Position numbers and translations under genes: made by a program. From Jacaranda mimosifolia (lineage: Eukaryota > Streptophyta > Magnoliopsida > Lamiales > Bignoniaceae): 64,000 bases of DNA. Location of the stretch: positions 18,131,468 to 18,195,467 of the forward strand of contig CM032129.1 in the NCBI GenBank assembly GCA_018894105.1, in the 5' to 3' direction. This document shows, one piece after another, positions 46,329 through 59,370 of this stretch; position 1 is the first letter of the stretch, and the number at the start of each line of letters is the position of its first letter. A model generated the notes under the pieces. That model saw only the letters and a program-made list of their open reading frames with translations. It was not told the origin of the DNA and did no database searches.

Positions 46329-47913
46329 TAATTAGTATAAATTAACTCAAGAATGATAACACTCATGCTAACTTTATTTTTTTAAAAGTCTTACAGCTAA
46401 TAAGGCAAGCGACCTTAGATAGATTAATATGTTGCTTTTCACTAAATTAAATGAAGAAGTTTAGGTTCAACCACATCCAATCATTAAATTTACATTTTTA
46501 TTATTGTTATATATATGCAGACATACACTAGCTTAACTTAAGCATTCACCAAATTCTTACTCTTAGATCAAACAATATATAAAAATATAATACGAGAGAG
46601 TCAATGATTATTAAAAAAAAAAGAAAAAGAAATTAAAATTTAAAATTTAAAATTGTAAGACGTGGTAATTAATTAGGGAGACGTAATTTAAAGATGTCAT
46701 AAGATTTTGGAAACTTGAAATATTGTATCTAATACTTACCAACGTATTAACACATTTTCTTGTAATTAAGAAATTTAAAATTATCACAAATTAATATTTT
46801 GTCAAAATTGTATAACCATAGTTGTATAACTCCCTATGTTTAATAATATGGATAGCATTTACATCCCGACAAGAGCGAACTTAATTCATTAATTTCATTG
46901 ATTAATAATGTGAAATTTTTAGGTGAAGGGAGGGTGAGACCACTGTTTAAAAAATCGGACCAGATCGGTCAGACTGTCGAACGACCGGCGAACCGGTCTG
47001 ATTTTCTCAAAAAATCGAAAAATTTAAAAAATATGCCCTATTTTGTTAAAACCGTTCAGACAAGCTGGTTGAACCACTGAACTAGTGAACCGCTCACGGT
47101 TCAACTAAATCGGACGAGTTTTTTTCATTTATTTTTAATGAAATTAATCTTTTTTTTTAATTTTTTTTGTCTAAATACAAAGTTTGAAGGCTAAGGTACA
47201 CCTCACAAGCTATCTAAAAATAAAAAAAAGCCTTGATTTAGAGTTTAGACTTTAGAATTAACTTACACACTCTCAATTTTAAACTTTAGACTTGAGATAT
47301 TTAAATTATTGTGATCATTTATAATATGAATTGTGAAATTTGGATTGTGATATTAGACAATATCATTTAATCTCTTTATGTTTTATATTTTGATATTTTA
47401 TTAATTTTTAAGTAATACATATAATATAAATATATATTTTGTAATTATAACTTCACAATTCAATTACAATTCATTTATAGTCCGACCAATAGTTAAATCA
47501 ATTAATTGTAAATTAATAAATTTTTTGATTCAATGAATGGCCGATTTTTCAAATATTAGGTGAGACACTTGTGTAATCAGTCCCACAGAATTGAAAAGGA
47601 AGGTTTGTGGATGGAAACCTATCCCGGCGGCCATCAATAGGACCCAACCACCAATAACTTGTCTTTTCTTTAAAAGAAAAAAAGAAAAAAGAAATTCATG
47701 ACATATTACCACACCAAAAATGTTACCGATTGCATAATAATTAAGAATTAGAACTTTAATAATTACTAAAATGAATAATAAAAATACTTACGATCGAAAT
47801 AAATAAATTCTCATACTTTAAATTTTATGACATTTAAAAATAATATCTCATAATGTGAAATGTCAAATTCACTACTTAAACCAATCTCATTGGCATCACT
47901 TGTCCTTTACCAG
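46329..47913. other. AT-rich spacer with one MITE-like fragment
   Basis: No gene. A block from 46941 to about 47130 starts CACTGTTTAAAAAATCGGACC and is full of CCGGT/ACCGG and GAACC/GGTTC pieces, like a family of plant hAT MITEs; no opposite end with a target duplication was found. The rest is AT-rich. Confidence 0.4.
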
Positions 47914-48552
47914 TAGGGATGGAAATAGGTCAAACTACACGTTAGGGGCATATTGCCTAATCTACTTATGGCCTACCTCGGCTTAGCTTAGTTAATAAAA
48001 AGGTTGTGTCAAGATTTAAAATGTAGTTTTTTAACTAAATAGGCTAAATTTAGGTTCTTTTAAAACTTTGCAAAGCCTAACGGGCCAACCCGTTTATTAT
48101 TCTTCACATAAAAAGTACAATAATAGTGACATAATATTAAATGACTGATTGTATTTAATTTCTTTAGTTAGTCCTTTGTGAAATCTGTTATGCTGTTTAG
48201 TATTGATTTTTGTTGAAATGATACTATTTTATAATTAGATTTGAACTTTCATAATTATGTATTTGTTATTTATTATTTTAATTATTTCTTATCAAAGTCT
48301 ATTATAAGTTTGAGCATATTAAAGATTTAGATTTATGTAATATTTAAATTTAATCGAAGTATTATAAAAAAATAGGCTTTTATGTAGGCTTTTATGTCAA
48401 GTTAAAACTTTAAAATTTAATAAAAAGGCTAAATCTAACTTTAAAATAAAATCAATTATAAATAATAAACTAAGTTCAAACTCGTCATCTGCATAAAAAG
48501 TTGGGCCTATTTAAGCCAAAATTTAGACTGACGTAACCTATTTCCATGCCTA
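47914..48552. mobile_element. Non-autonomous hAT-like element (639 bp)
   Basis: The left end is TAGGGATGGAAATAGGT and the right end, in reverse, TAGGCATGGAAATAGGT: inverted repeats with one mismatch in 17. Flanking 8 bp are TTTACCAG (47906-47913) and TTCCCCAG (48553-48560), matching at six of eight places, as expected of an aged hAT duplication. The interior is AT-rich and has no ORF. Confidence 0.72.
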
Positions 48553-48560
48553 TTCCCCAG

Positions 48561-49914
48561 TACGGTGCCAAGCATGCCATATTGACCTATTGAGGTATGT
48601 TAAATGACACTAAAATATTATTATATATTACCTAATAGAAAATGCCGTTTTTTATACCAACTTGCCGTGAATTCAACGGCAGAAGAAACACAAAGTGGTA
48701 TTAAATTTGAGTATGTAAATTATAAAAATATTAATTTCGTTGATAGCTATGCATTATGCAATTGCTTATTAAGTTGTTGCAGCGACGCAATTATTTCCAC
48801 AGGAGAGCCGTTAGACAAATCCCAATGCTATTTGGTGCGCGTGGCAGCCACATTCAATCGATTAAATTACGGTAGATCATGAAATAAATCGATAAATTAG
48901 CTTGAATTATCACTATTTATTAATTATATTGTTAAATCAAAATAAAAAAAAATGTGCCGACTTGATACCAAAATCAGTCTCACGAAAAATCTGATCGTCA
49001 AGTTTTTTTAGTTGCTTCTCTCTTTTCATCCTTAATTGATCTAACCATTTTGTTTTTATCAAGTTAATCGATCTAACTTAATAATTAGAGTATATGACTT
49101 TTTTTTCTAAATTTTTGTTGAGTTCCAAAATATATTCACATTTTCAAAATTATTTTGAACTATTTAAAAATCATGACATCAATTCTTTATTTTATAGGTT
49201 CTTATCTTTTTAAAAGTTTAAAATTATATTTGGTGTAGGAACTTTGGTTAGGAAAGAAAAAGAAAATGCTAAGAAAAATAATTTTAATTGTTTGGTTGAT
49301 AAAAAAAATATTAAGAAAAAGAAAATTTGAGAAAAAAAATATAATTTAATTGGAGAAAAATCATTTTGTCTAAAAATGATGAGGAAAATGAAAGAAAAAT
49401 TTATATAGGCTTCTCTCCTACAACATATTCATTGCCTGCATTCTTTCTTCATTGTTTAGCTTATACAATCAAATAAATTTAAAAGTTTATTTTCATCTTT
49501 CCCGTATTTTTTCTTTTCTCACTAAAATTCTCAAATCAAATAAAATATGAAAGATATTATAATGGATAAGAGTTTTATTTTATTTTTTAGTTATTATCCA
49601 TATGTTAAATTTCATTGTCTAAAATATTTTGTTGTCAGGCAATTCATGAATATGATGAGTAACTCAAAACTTCATTTATTCACGGATGGTTTGAAAATTA
49701 TTAGATATAAAAATATTTTATGAATCAAATAATGCTCATATTTATAATTTGTCACATAAACAATTTTTTCGGTAACACTTTGTCCTCATACTAAGTGAAA
49801 ATTACACGATACCATACAGAGGTCTATTCCAGTGAAATATTCTGCTGATATCCCATTACATGCACCAACACATGATTTTCAAGGACAAAACCTTTGAGGC
49901 TTGTTAAAGCTATT
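48561..49914. other. AT-rich spacer, nothing supported
   Basis: No feature supported. A 92-codon ORF at 48604-48882 has an even composition but no recognisable motif, start context or neighbour that supports it. Confidence 0.4.
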
Positions 49915-50547
49915 TGAAGGCAAGAGTAGTGCTAGGATCCAATAATCAAAACTTCAAAAGTTAAAATTAATTAGGCTACTCAAGTAAATTATGGATCTAA
50001 ACATGCTAATGAAATGGATTTAGATAAAGGATTACCTTGATAAGCTAAAAAACTCTTCTTCAATCTAGAATTTGCCAAGCAGTAGCGCAGCAGAAACAAT
50101 GCAACTTTTGCATAAGTCAATCTTCTCCAAAAATTCCGAAAAAAAATCCTTTTGCCTAAGTCAATCTTCACAACTATTTGATGGATCTACTTTGAAAATT
50201 TTAGATCAAAACTCCTTTTGAATCTCCTGAAAAAAAATCGCCAAGTGACAGTTCCCGCAGGTGGATCTCCAAAGGCTTAGCAAACCATTTGTTTTGCCTC
50301 TATCAAAATGATCCACACACCAATCGAAGTGAGAGGTGAGAGGTAGGGGTCGATTTTTGGGGTTGGAGAAGAAGAGAAAGGTGATCTTCAACACATGAAT
50401 GAACACCTTGAAAATGGAGGGAAAAAATGAGAATCTAATTCTTCACTTGAATGCTAGTTAGCCACCCACCCTCACCTCTATATCCATATACAGAGAGAGG
50501 ATGGTGTGATGCCAAGTTGGCATCACCACCTTCCTCAAAAGGGGGAC

Positions 50548-50578
<31 letters not shown>

Positions 50579-52182
50579 GACCGCCAATCATGCTTGCAAT
50601 GCATGCAAGTTGGCAAATTCAAATCTAATTTGAATTTGTTTGCATTTCAATTACATTTAAATTTAATTTCAAATTAATTAAATACCATACTAAAATGATC
50701 CTATCATTTGAATTTTCTCTCCAAAAAATATTCTTCTCATTAATTAAATTAAACACTTTAATTTAATTAATCTTTGACTTAACTCTTAAGTCAACAGCTT
50801 AACTCTAAATTTAGTTAACTTAACTCTTTAAGCTAACTTGATCAATTGATGGTCACATGGCACCAAATAATTAACTCTTTAATTATTGGTCTAATTTAAC
50901 TCTTAAATTAGTTGATTAATTTAACACTTAAATTAATCAAGCCAAGTTAGACATCAATTTTCAGTCAACCCCAAAAATGGGTCACGCCCAAAAATCGGTC
51001 ACGTTGGAATGGATTTTCCTAACACTTAGAAAGTTCCTCCAAGACTTAGGAAATGCAATTGGCTTTTGTGTGTGACTCGATAGGTTCTACCATTCATTAG
51101 ACATTGGCTCACAACTCCTTGCGATTTTTGAATATCATATATTTATTTTATTTTAAAATCCTTTAAACTAAATCCACTCAATTCATAAATCCACTCAATT
51201 CAATTAATCTCTATTAATTGAAGAGTACTCAATCTTTATGGTCGATGTCTAACTTCAAGCCCATGGAACCCAACTAATTGGCCAAAATGAATGCTTTTGA
51301 AGAACCATTCTAGCTTTATGCTTACCATGCAAATATGACCCTTCCGTCTCCTATCTCCCGAAAGAGGCCTAGGGCAAGATATTTTATTGACTCCCTAATA
51401 GCCTCAATACTATGTCTTTATTCTCAATGTTTGATTCCATCTTATGACCTCATCTTTGGAAAACTCCTTTTCCAAATTGTCACACCACCTTGTGCAAGGA
51501 TTTCTTGGAATCTATCATTATAGAATACATAAGAGATGTACTCACCCTTCACAAAAATGAGGAGTCAAATTCTATCTTAGATCTCACAAACCTCCATGTC
51601 TAGTAGCTTATGTCCAACCTCAACCCGAGAGGGCCCCTAGGTAACCAAGGAAGAGTCAAAGCATAAGGACCAAACACAAGGTTACCATGGATCTTTAGGT
51701 CAGAAGACTAATAATATGGACTAGTGTAAGCTGAGAATTTGCCACTACCGACTTGTCACTCTGGCTATCTAGTGGATTCTCCTGGTGGATCTTCAGTATC
51801 TTATTCTCTAACAAATACCCACTAACATGCATCCATATCTCATATGAGATTGCTTATGGAACGGAGCAACATCCAACCTTTGGATTTATGCATCATTAGC
51901 GCAAGTCTATTCGGATCTTAGATGCCCTGTCTCGTAAGATCCTATGACTTTTGGAAGATTTAATATCACGACCGTGTAAGATTTATTCCATATTTATCAT
52001 CTAATGCATAACCAAGTCGTGCAGTCTAGTGTGATCTAAGGGCTTTATCCAAATGCGAGTAAAGTAATAAAGAGCATAAGATGAAGATGACCATATAAAG
52101 AATATCATTCAATCAAGATTGTTATGCAAAGAAATAGTTTTACAAGGCCAATCTAATTGGCTTGCCAAGCATTATTCCAATA
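49915..52182 (-). mobile_element. Lone copia LTR, inverted (same family as A-C)
   Basis: A full-length LTR on the minus strand. It starts TATTGGAATAATGC at 52182 (one change from TGTTGG) and ends TTGCCTTCA at 49915, 2268 bp. It shares with the other LTRs the AGGCCTAGG, ATTTCTTGGAATC and AACTAATTGGCC blocks, the AGTTAA short repeats and the region downstream of the TATA box. No primer site or gag follows its end, so it is a solo LTR or the remnant of a larger deletion; flanks CTATT and ATTGC do not form a clean 5 bp duplicate. A 29-base G run lies at 50548-50576. Confidence 0.8.
50548..50576 (+). repeat. Poly-G run of 29 bases
   Basis: Twenty-nine consecutive G after GGGGGAC, inside the inverted copia LTR. 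The other LTRs have only short G or C runs (for example CGGGGACC in reverse near 23583). It may be a slippage expansion, a G-quadruplex-prone tract, or an assembly artefact. Confidence 0.9.
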
Positions 52183-52656
52183 ATTGCACCCTGCCTTCCT
52201 AACTTTGAACACTCTTATTTTGCTAACCCAACTCAAGAAGTTCTTAAAATTCAGATCGTTTAATTTTGTAACTAGTATTACATCAAAGAACATTAATGTA
52301 TAAAAATTCAATAAAAGATAAAATTTGAATCAAATTCCATATTTGAGATGTATTTTTCAAATACATTTAAATTGTAGCTTTCTATTTTTCAATTTTAGAA
52401 TTATGCAACTTTCCACAAAAAAAAATGAGATGTATTTAAATTAGTAAGTTGCAAAACTAAATTGATTGGATCGATGAATCGGCAAATCTTTAATAAAATT
52501 AAAGAAGTTATATAGTAATAAAAATTAAAGGGCATTTGGCTAAGTTTATTTAGAAGATTTTATAAGCTCCTATATCTTATAAGGTGTTTTTGGAGCTTCT
52601 AAAATGTTAGATCTTTAATAAAATATTGAAACTTATAAGATATTAGTAAAGGTAAT
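52183..52656. other. AT-rich left flank of G2
   Basis: AT-rich. From about 52530 it contains GGGCATTTGGCTAAG, TATAAGCTCC and TTGGAGCTTCTAA, which resemble inverted-repeat MITE sequence and continue on the far side of G2. The last five bases GTAAT (52652-52656) are the G2 target duplicate. Confidence 0.5.
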
Positions 52657-53450
52657 TGATATGGGATAGCTCAATGGGCTCAGTCTAAAAGCCACAGACT
52701 CAATGATGTAGCATCAGACCCATCTCATCCCTAGGGCCTAAAAGTGCTACTGACTTCAGGTGACCCAAATCGACCATACAGATCAACCTATCATGCTTTG
52801 GCGGGCAGGCATTCGACTGGGTCACAGACTAGACCGCTAGTCGACCCATCGACCACAGTGCTTGGCCACCGCGTACGCCACACGCCATCCCATCAAAAGG
52901 TCGATCCTGCTACCGACCGTAGAGGTTGACTCGGCGCAAAGTCAACTCTGCCATATTAAATGCCCTGACAAGTAGCATGCCTCTGCATTAATGAAGCGTG
53001 CCGCCCCAGTACCATCTATGCTACCGTATTAGGGAGAAGACACATCTACAATATATTATTCTATCCATGAAACCTAGAAAGGCAACCACCTGGAATAGTA
53101 CAAGAATGGAAGATGACCATTAACCCTCATGCAAGGACAAAAATCCTTCCTATATGTCAATGGCATCTTAGACAAATCCCCACTGGGAGAAAACTATAAA
53201 TTCCTCCCCTCCAGCCTCACAAAAGGTATGCTATTCTATATACAAAAAGCCTTCATTTTGCAGCTCATTATCTAGTCGACCCCATACTAACTTGAGCATC
53301 GAAGTGCCTAAGTCGGGGGCACCCCGACTAGCCTGACGTTTGCTCGTGATTGCAAGATTCAGCCCAATTACATTCATATATCGACCAGAGAGGTTGAACA
53401 CTTCCAAAATTACCATCTGATCTAGTTTAAAATGGATTTCACCCTCATCA
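52657..53450 (+). mobile_element. G2 5' LTR (794 bp)
   Basis: TGATATGGGATAGC to ACCCTCATCA. TATA box ACTATAAATTCC at 53194-53204. It has about 59 bp (near 53245-53325) that the 3' LTR lacks. ORF 52744-52929 inside is chance. Confidence 0.9.
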
Positions 53451-53452
53451 TT

Positions 53453-53470
53453 TTGGCGTCGTCTGTGGGA
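53453..53470 (+). other. G2 primer-binding site
   Basis: TTGGCGTCGTCTGTGGGAA begins two bases after the LTR, near-identical to the TTGGCGCCGTCTGTGGGAA site common in this group; one C has become T at a CpG. Confidence 0.78.
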
Positions 53471-53491
53471 ACCTTGAGTCCACAATCAAAA

Positions 53492-54964
53492 ATGGTAAAC
53501 ACCAGGCGAGCCCTCTTGAGAAGAGAAGAAAATAGAATATCTAGCTCTCCCCCTCGTCGACCTCAGCAAGAAATTGGTGCGCCAGGGTCAAGCTCTCAGC
53601 CAGAACAGGTGGTCACCCTGACCATGCCCCAATTAATGCAGCTCATCAGCAAGCAGATATCAGCCTAGATTTCAACTCAACTACTATGGCTTTGAATCGA
53701 CACACTGTACAGTTGAAGCTAGCGACCAGTGCAACTCCGCAATGCGTAGCCCCTGAGGAGAGATCACTTAGAGAAAATCAGGATCGACCAGAGTCTAGAA
53801 GGTCTCCCTTGAGGCGTGAAGTAAGCCTAGGCTATTTTATGAGGGAAGTGGCCTGGCCTATGCCCCGTGATGAGGTTGCGGATTTTGTTGATCACGACGT
53901 TTGACCTTCGAGCCCCGCAGCGCGATAGGGTCGAGCGTCGAGAACCCACCATAACAGAAATATATCCTAAGCTAATATGGAAGAATGGAAGGAAGTATCC
54001 CACCATGTCCAACAATTGAACTGGCAATTGGAAGAGATCTCGAGGAGAAACATAGAGAAAAATACTACCAAAGAGACCGCCGAGGTTTCGGAGAGAGAGA
54101 AACTCGCCATTCGTCCAGGAGATTATCGACGAGCGCATTGCCATCGATGCCAAAATTCTGATAGGCTTGCCCCAATATGATGGCTAGTTGGACCCAAACG
54201 AGCACCTGATGTAGTTTGAACACATGATGCAGTACATCCACGCCAAGATGTTAGTAACCATCTTTTAAGGGATAACACTTGACTAGTTCATTAAGATAGA
54301 ACCGACGTCGATATACTCGTATGACTAATTGTGCAACAAGTTTTTGCACCAGTTTGCAAGTAGAAGGAAGGCAAAGCTCCTACATACCCACTTACACACA
54401 GTGAAACAAAATGAAGGAGAATCCCTCCGAGACTTTTTTACCATGTTTAACACAGAGGTGCTAAAGATTGATAGCCCTTGGATTGAGTTCTTGATTGACT
54501 CATTGTTCTTGGGCCTCAAGCACAAGGAATATGCCAATGCATTAGTACACGAACAGCCCAGGTCGATGGAGGAGCTCCTTGACCTCACAGAGAGATACAT
54601 GACTCAGGAGAAGATGAATAGATTAAAATTCGGCAATCCCAAGGTCGATAAGAAGAAGAGCAAGAAAAAAGACAACCGCCAATACAGGGAGGGTTGTCGA
54701 TCCCCCATCAAACACTTCCATGACTACACCCCACTTAATCTCCTAAGGAATGAGGTGTTGTTTGCTATCCAACACAACAATCTCCTCAAAAGGCCCAGGA
54801 AGTTGACCAAAATCGAAGCCATAAAGAAGTCAAAGAAATACTACCACTTCCATAAGCAAAAGGGGCATGACATAGAAGATTGTTTCAATTTGCACGATGA
54901 GATTGAGAGACTGCTCAGGCAAGGCCATCTGAAAAAAGACATTGACGAGCATGCCAGACGCTAA
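53492..54964 (+). pseudogene. G2 gag, broken
   Basis: The start MVNTRRALLRREENRIS at 53492 is chosen over the ATG at 53432, which lies inside the LTR; G1 has the same start. Stops occur at 53666 and in the middle part. The capsid domain begins near 54100 (EIIDERIAIDAKILIGLPQY, frame-shifted) and is well kept in ORF 54329-54964, a 211-codon stretch: LHTVKQNEGESLRDFFTMFN, IDSLFLGLKHKEYANALV, SMEELLDLTERYMTQEKMNR. A zinc-knuckle-like block near 54840 reads YYHFHKQKGHDIEDCFNLHD; relatives have Cys at the second Tyr, so a zinc ligand is missing. Gag would form the particle and bind element RNA. Confidence 0.85.
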
Positions 54965-55199
54965 GAGGGCAAAACCAATCGGACTCTTCGTAAAGAAAGG
55001 TCGGCTAGCTCGATGAGAGAAGATAAAGGAAAGAGACCAGCCCAGGAGCCCCACCCACCCATTCGAGGAGTCATTGATATGATTGCGAGAGGTTCCACTG
55101 GGAGGGACTCAAGGTCCACTAAAAAGCAAACCCAAAGGCAACTAGAGTCGACCAAATCAGCCAAGGTCGAAATGATTTTCCAGCTCTCAACAAGCGCAT

Positions 55200-58100
55200 A
55201 ACCAATCTCCTTCACCAAGTCTGACCTCAATCATCTGGAGAACATGAGAGTCGATAGAAAGATAGATTTCCCCATGGTGGTAACACTTGAAATAGCCAAT
55301 TTCGAAGTGAGAAAGATCTTGGTCGACAATGGCAGCTCTGTGAACATCATATTTTTGTCCACCTTGAATAGGATGAATTTTGGGCAATTAAAGTTTGATC
55401 CAGATCGAATGCTGCTGGTCGGATTTGGGGGGTCCTATATCATCTCATAGGGATCTATTAACCTATCCACATCCTTTGGACAAGGCCCCCACAGCAGAAC
55501 CATGATGATCAACTACTTGGTAGTCGATGCTCCATTTGCCTATAATGTCATCATTGGTCGACCTGCCCTGAATGACTTCAGGGCCATTGTCTCGACCTAC
55601 CATATGAAGATCAAATTCCCAACCCAATAGGAGTAGGAGAACTTTTGTGCAATCTTAAAGATGCATGGTGTTGCTATACCATTTCTGTCGAGTCCAATAA
55701 ACAGAAGAAGCGACCTTAGCTGAAGCCCTCGGGAGACACCCCTATAACGAAACCTAAGGAGGGATCTTCATCTGAGAAGAGGAAGATGGAAGACACTCGG
55801 GTCGAGCCTGTTGGGGAGTTCAAAATAATAGAGCTAGAACCTGGAAACCCCAACAAAACCACTCGGGTTGGAAGCGATATGGGTGATTTCCTTTGAAGAA
55901 ACATCGATATGTTCGCTTGGAAAGCTACCAACCTCCAAGGAATCGACCCAAGTGTTATTATCCATCGGCTCAATGTAGACCCTGCCTACAAACTGATGAG
56001 GCAGAAGACAAGAACCTTCAACGCTGAGAGGTCCCAAATCATCGAAGAGGAGTTTAACAAGCTATTAGAGACAGCATATATTGTAGAAATTCAGTACCCC
56101 TCGTGGCTTTGTAGTGTTGTACTCGTCCCTAAGAACGAGGAAAAATGGCATATGTGTAACGATTTCACCTATTTGAATAAAGCTTGCCCTAAGGATCCTT
56201 ACTCCATGCCTCATATAGATTTACTAGTCGATTCCACCGCTGGTTGTGAATTATTGAGCATGATGGATGCCTTCCAAGGCTACTATCAAATATTCATGGC
56301 ACCCGAGGACAGGGATAAGACCTCTTTCGTCATCCCCAATGGAGTGTACTGCTTCTTATTCATGCCCTTCGGGCTCAAGAATATGGGGGCAACATACTAA
56401 AGATTGGTCAACTTTATGTTCAAGAACGAGATCAAAAAATCGATGGAGGTCTACGTTGATGACATTATTGTCAAAATAGAAAAATTCGAGGACTACCTAA
56501 TTGACCTTGACCGTACCTTTTCTATACTATGGGCGTTCGACATGAAACTCAACCCCAATAAGTGCACCTTCAAAGTTCGAGGAGTTCCTTGGCTACATGG
56601 TCAGTCAGAGAGGGATTGAAGCGAACCTGCATAAGATCCAGGTAGTTCTGGACATTGCCTCGCCCCGCACTGTTTGAGACGTACAATGTTTGGTTGGCAG
56701 GATAATAGCCCTCGACAGGTTCATTGCACGGCTGGCCGACAAGAGTCTTTTGTTTTTCAAAATACTCAAAAATGCAAAAAATTCGGGGTTTCAGTGGACT
56801 GAACAGTTTGACCAGGCTCTTATCGAACTTAAGCAATCCCTTTCCTTGCCACCTATGCTCGCTAAGCTCGAGTTGGGAGATGTTTTGCAACTTTACCTAG
56901 CTGTATCCACCACCTAGGTCAGTTCAGTATTGGCATCTATGAGAGACGAAACTCACCAACCTGTGTATTACTACAATAAGGCCGTACACGGGCCTAAACA
57001 CAATTACCTAGAGATCGAGAAGTTTGATCTCACCCTCGTTACAGCAGCACGGAAGTTACAACCTAACTTTAATCTCATGTGATCGTAGTTCTGACCAATC
57101 AGCCATTGAAGCAAGTATTGTCGAAACCAGACGCTTCGGGTCGACTCACTAAATGGGCCATCAAGCTTAGGGAATTCGACATCACATTCCAACCGTGAAC
57201 GGCCATAAAAACACAGATCTTGGTTTATTTTATCGCCGAAAGGCTTGACCTCCCAGACCAGCTTAGCCAGGAATCCTTCATTTGGACTTTACACGTCGAC
57301 GATTCAGCAACCACATTGAGAGGCAGAATTGGTGTTTATCTCCATTCCCCACTCGCCGAGGAGTATGATTTTGCAATAAAGCTTGACTTCCCAATCACCA
57401 ACAATGAAGCAGAGTACGAAGCTCTCATCGCCAGAATGAACATGGCAGCAGCTCAGGGAGTCGAGTAGCTAATAGCGATCACAGCTGGTGGTCGAGCAAG
57501 TTGAAGGAAACTTTGAAGCTAAGAATGCCAAAATGAGCCAGTACTTGACTGAGGTGAAACGATTACAGCGGTCATTCAAGAGCTTCACCCTGAGCTAGGT
57601 TCCCCGAATGGAAAATAAGTAGATGGAGCCTCAAAGTTTGCTAGCTCGACGAGAGGAACCGGAGAAAGAACTATAACGTTCTTGGTAGCCAGCAAACCAT
57701 GTATTCATACCAACGACTAGAACCTCATCGAAAGTATTGAAGAGACAGCTCCCTTCTAGCAAGACCTAATCAAGATCTACCTAAGCCAAGAGACAATCTT
57801 CGACGATAGGAATGAGGCCTGTAGATTTAGAAGACAGGCAGCCAAATTTGCCCTCGACGAACATGGACAGCTTTACAGGAGGTCGATATCAGGACCACCA
57901 CTTAAATACCTAAACTCGAAGTTCTTCACAAGATTCACGCCGGTACCTGCTGCAATCATTCCGGAGGTCGGTCCTTGGCCCACAAAGTTGTCTGATATGA
58001 GTATTTCCGGTCCACATTATTAAAAGACTCAGTCGGCTTCGCTAGAAAGTGCCCATTGTGCCAGCCCCACTCGAACATACCGCACCAACCAGCCACGTCA

Positions 58101-58963
58101 ATGGTAAATGTCTAGATCACATGGCCATTCGACTAGTGGGGGATTGACATAATCAGATCTCTCCCAAAAAATTCGGCTAACGAAAATTTATCATCGTAGT
58201 GATCGAGTACTTCACTAAATGGGTCGAAGCGGAAGTAGTTCCAAAAATCACTTACGTGGCCATCAAGAACTTCATTTGGAAAAATATGATCTGTCATTTT
58301 GATTTTCCCAAAGTCCTAGTCTCGGATAATGGGACCTAATTTTAAAGTAAGAGCACGAGAAAATGGTGCGAGGCTTTGGGAATCTGCCAACACTTTACAT
58401 CGATAGGAAACCCCCAGCTAATGGTTAGATGGAGGTCACGAATAGAACAATTCTCGACCACCTCAAAGCTCGAATAGCGGGAACAGGGGCAAGCTGGGCA
58501 GACGACCTCCTGGGGTGTTGTGAGCATATAGAACCACACCTCGAACAACCACAAGCCATAGCCCCTACAACTTAGTCTATGGCTCTGAAGCAGTAATTCC
58601 ATCCGAATTGGTGCAACATACGGCCCGAGTGATTCATTATAACCCGATCAGAAATGCGATAGAAAGGACCCTTGACCTAATTACCATCGACGAGCTACGC
58701 TACACAACCTACAACACAATGCAACGATACCGGTCAAAAATGACAAAATGTCACAACAAAGCAGTTCGATCGCATAGTTTCAAAGTCTAGTCCTCAAGAA
58801 AGTCGAAGTGTCGAGAAATGTAGGAAAACTCGACCCAAAATAAGAGGGACCTTACTTAGTGGTCAATGTGTAAAAGCACAATGCATATTGACTAGCAGAT
58901 ATGCGAGGTGACGAACTACCGCGACCTTGAAATGCTGTAAATCTAAAGAAATTCTATGTATAA
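55200..58963 (+). pseudogene. G2 pol (protease, RT, RNase H, integrase), broken
   Basis: Protease: ORF 55244-55450 with VRKILVDNGSSVNII (active site D-N-G-S) and IIGRPALNDF near 55555. RT: ORF 55909-56400 (MFAWKATNLQGIDPSVI, WHMCNDFTYLNKACPKDPY, MPFGLKNMGATY) then, after a stop, ORF 56404-56619 (MEVYVDDIIVK, catalytic YVDD). RNase H: HQPVYYYNKAV near 56960 and ORF 57220-57468 (NNEAEYEALIARM). Integrase: zinc part HAGTCCNHSGG and KCPLCQPH (57940-58070), core VIEYFTKWVEAEVV and VLVSDNGT near 58200-58330, and C-terminal GPYLVVNV near 58850. The end at 58963 follows NLKKFYV with no chromodomain. Stops such as TAG for CAG or TGG are frequent. Confidence 0.86.
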
Positions 58964-59039
58964 AAAGGCCACTGGCCTCCGTTGTATTTCCTCGCAGCAA
59001 TGAAAAGTTACAACACATTTCGCAAATACCTATTTGCAT

Positions 59040-59370
59040 GAACTGACCATTTGCTGTCGACCCCATAGTCGAATAAGCAGGCTTCTAGCCGCCAAGTCAA
59101 GGCTTCTCAACCAAGACCAAATCATCGACCTCTAGTCGACTAAGCAGGCTTCCAGCCGCCAAGTCAAGGCTTCTAAGCTCAGACCAAATAAATGAATCGA
59201 TCGTTTACTATCGACATGTAGTCGAACAAATAAACGAGTTCATCATTTATTGTCGACCCAGCAGGCTCCCAGCCGCCGTGGCAAGGCTTAACAGCCGAGA
59301 TCAAATGAATAGTTTGATCGATTTCAATCGACCCCGTAGTCGATCAAAATGACCTCAAACCAATAAATCA
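59040..59370. repeat. G2 GTCGAC/AGCAGGCTTC tandem repeat
   Basis: Three to four units of about 75-95 bp with a TAGTCGA(C/A)(T/A)AA, AGCAGGCTtCxAGCCGCC, AAGTCAAGGCTTCT and AGACCAAAT core, at about 59058, 59132, 59215 and 59330 (last partial). Positioned between pol and the antisense gene, like the repeat in G1. Confidence 0.7.

Noticed and set aside
48604..48882. 92-codon ORF with several cysteines
   Set aside because: No recognised domain, no promoter or neighbour support, AT-rich surroundings; the length is possible by chance.
50451..50633. 60-codon ORF with a polyglycine run
   Set aside because: The glycine run is only the translation of the 29-base G tract inside an inverted copia LTR.
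52744..52929. 61-codon ORF in the G2 5' LTR (and its partner at 62644-62877)
   Set aside because: Located in LTR sequence upstream of the TATA box, not conserved as a frame between the two LTRs.
53432..53491. Earlier in-frame ATG before G2 gag
   Set aside because: It lies in the LTR end and primer site; the homologous start in G1 is the later ATG (MVN).
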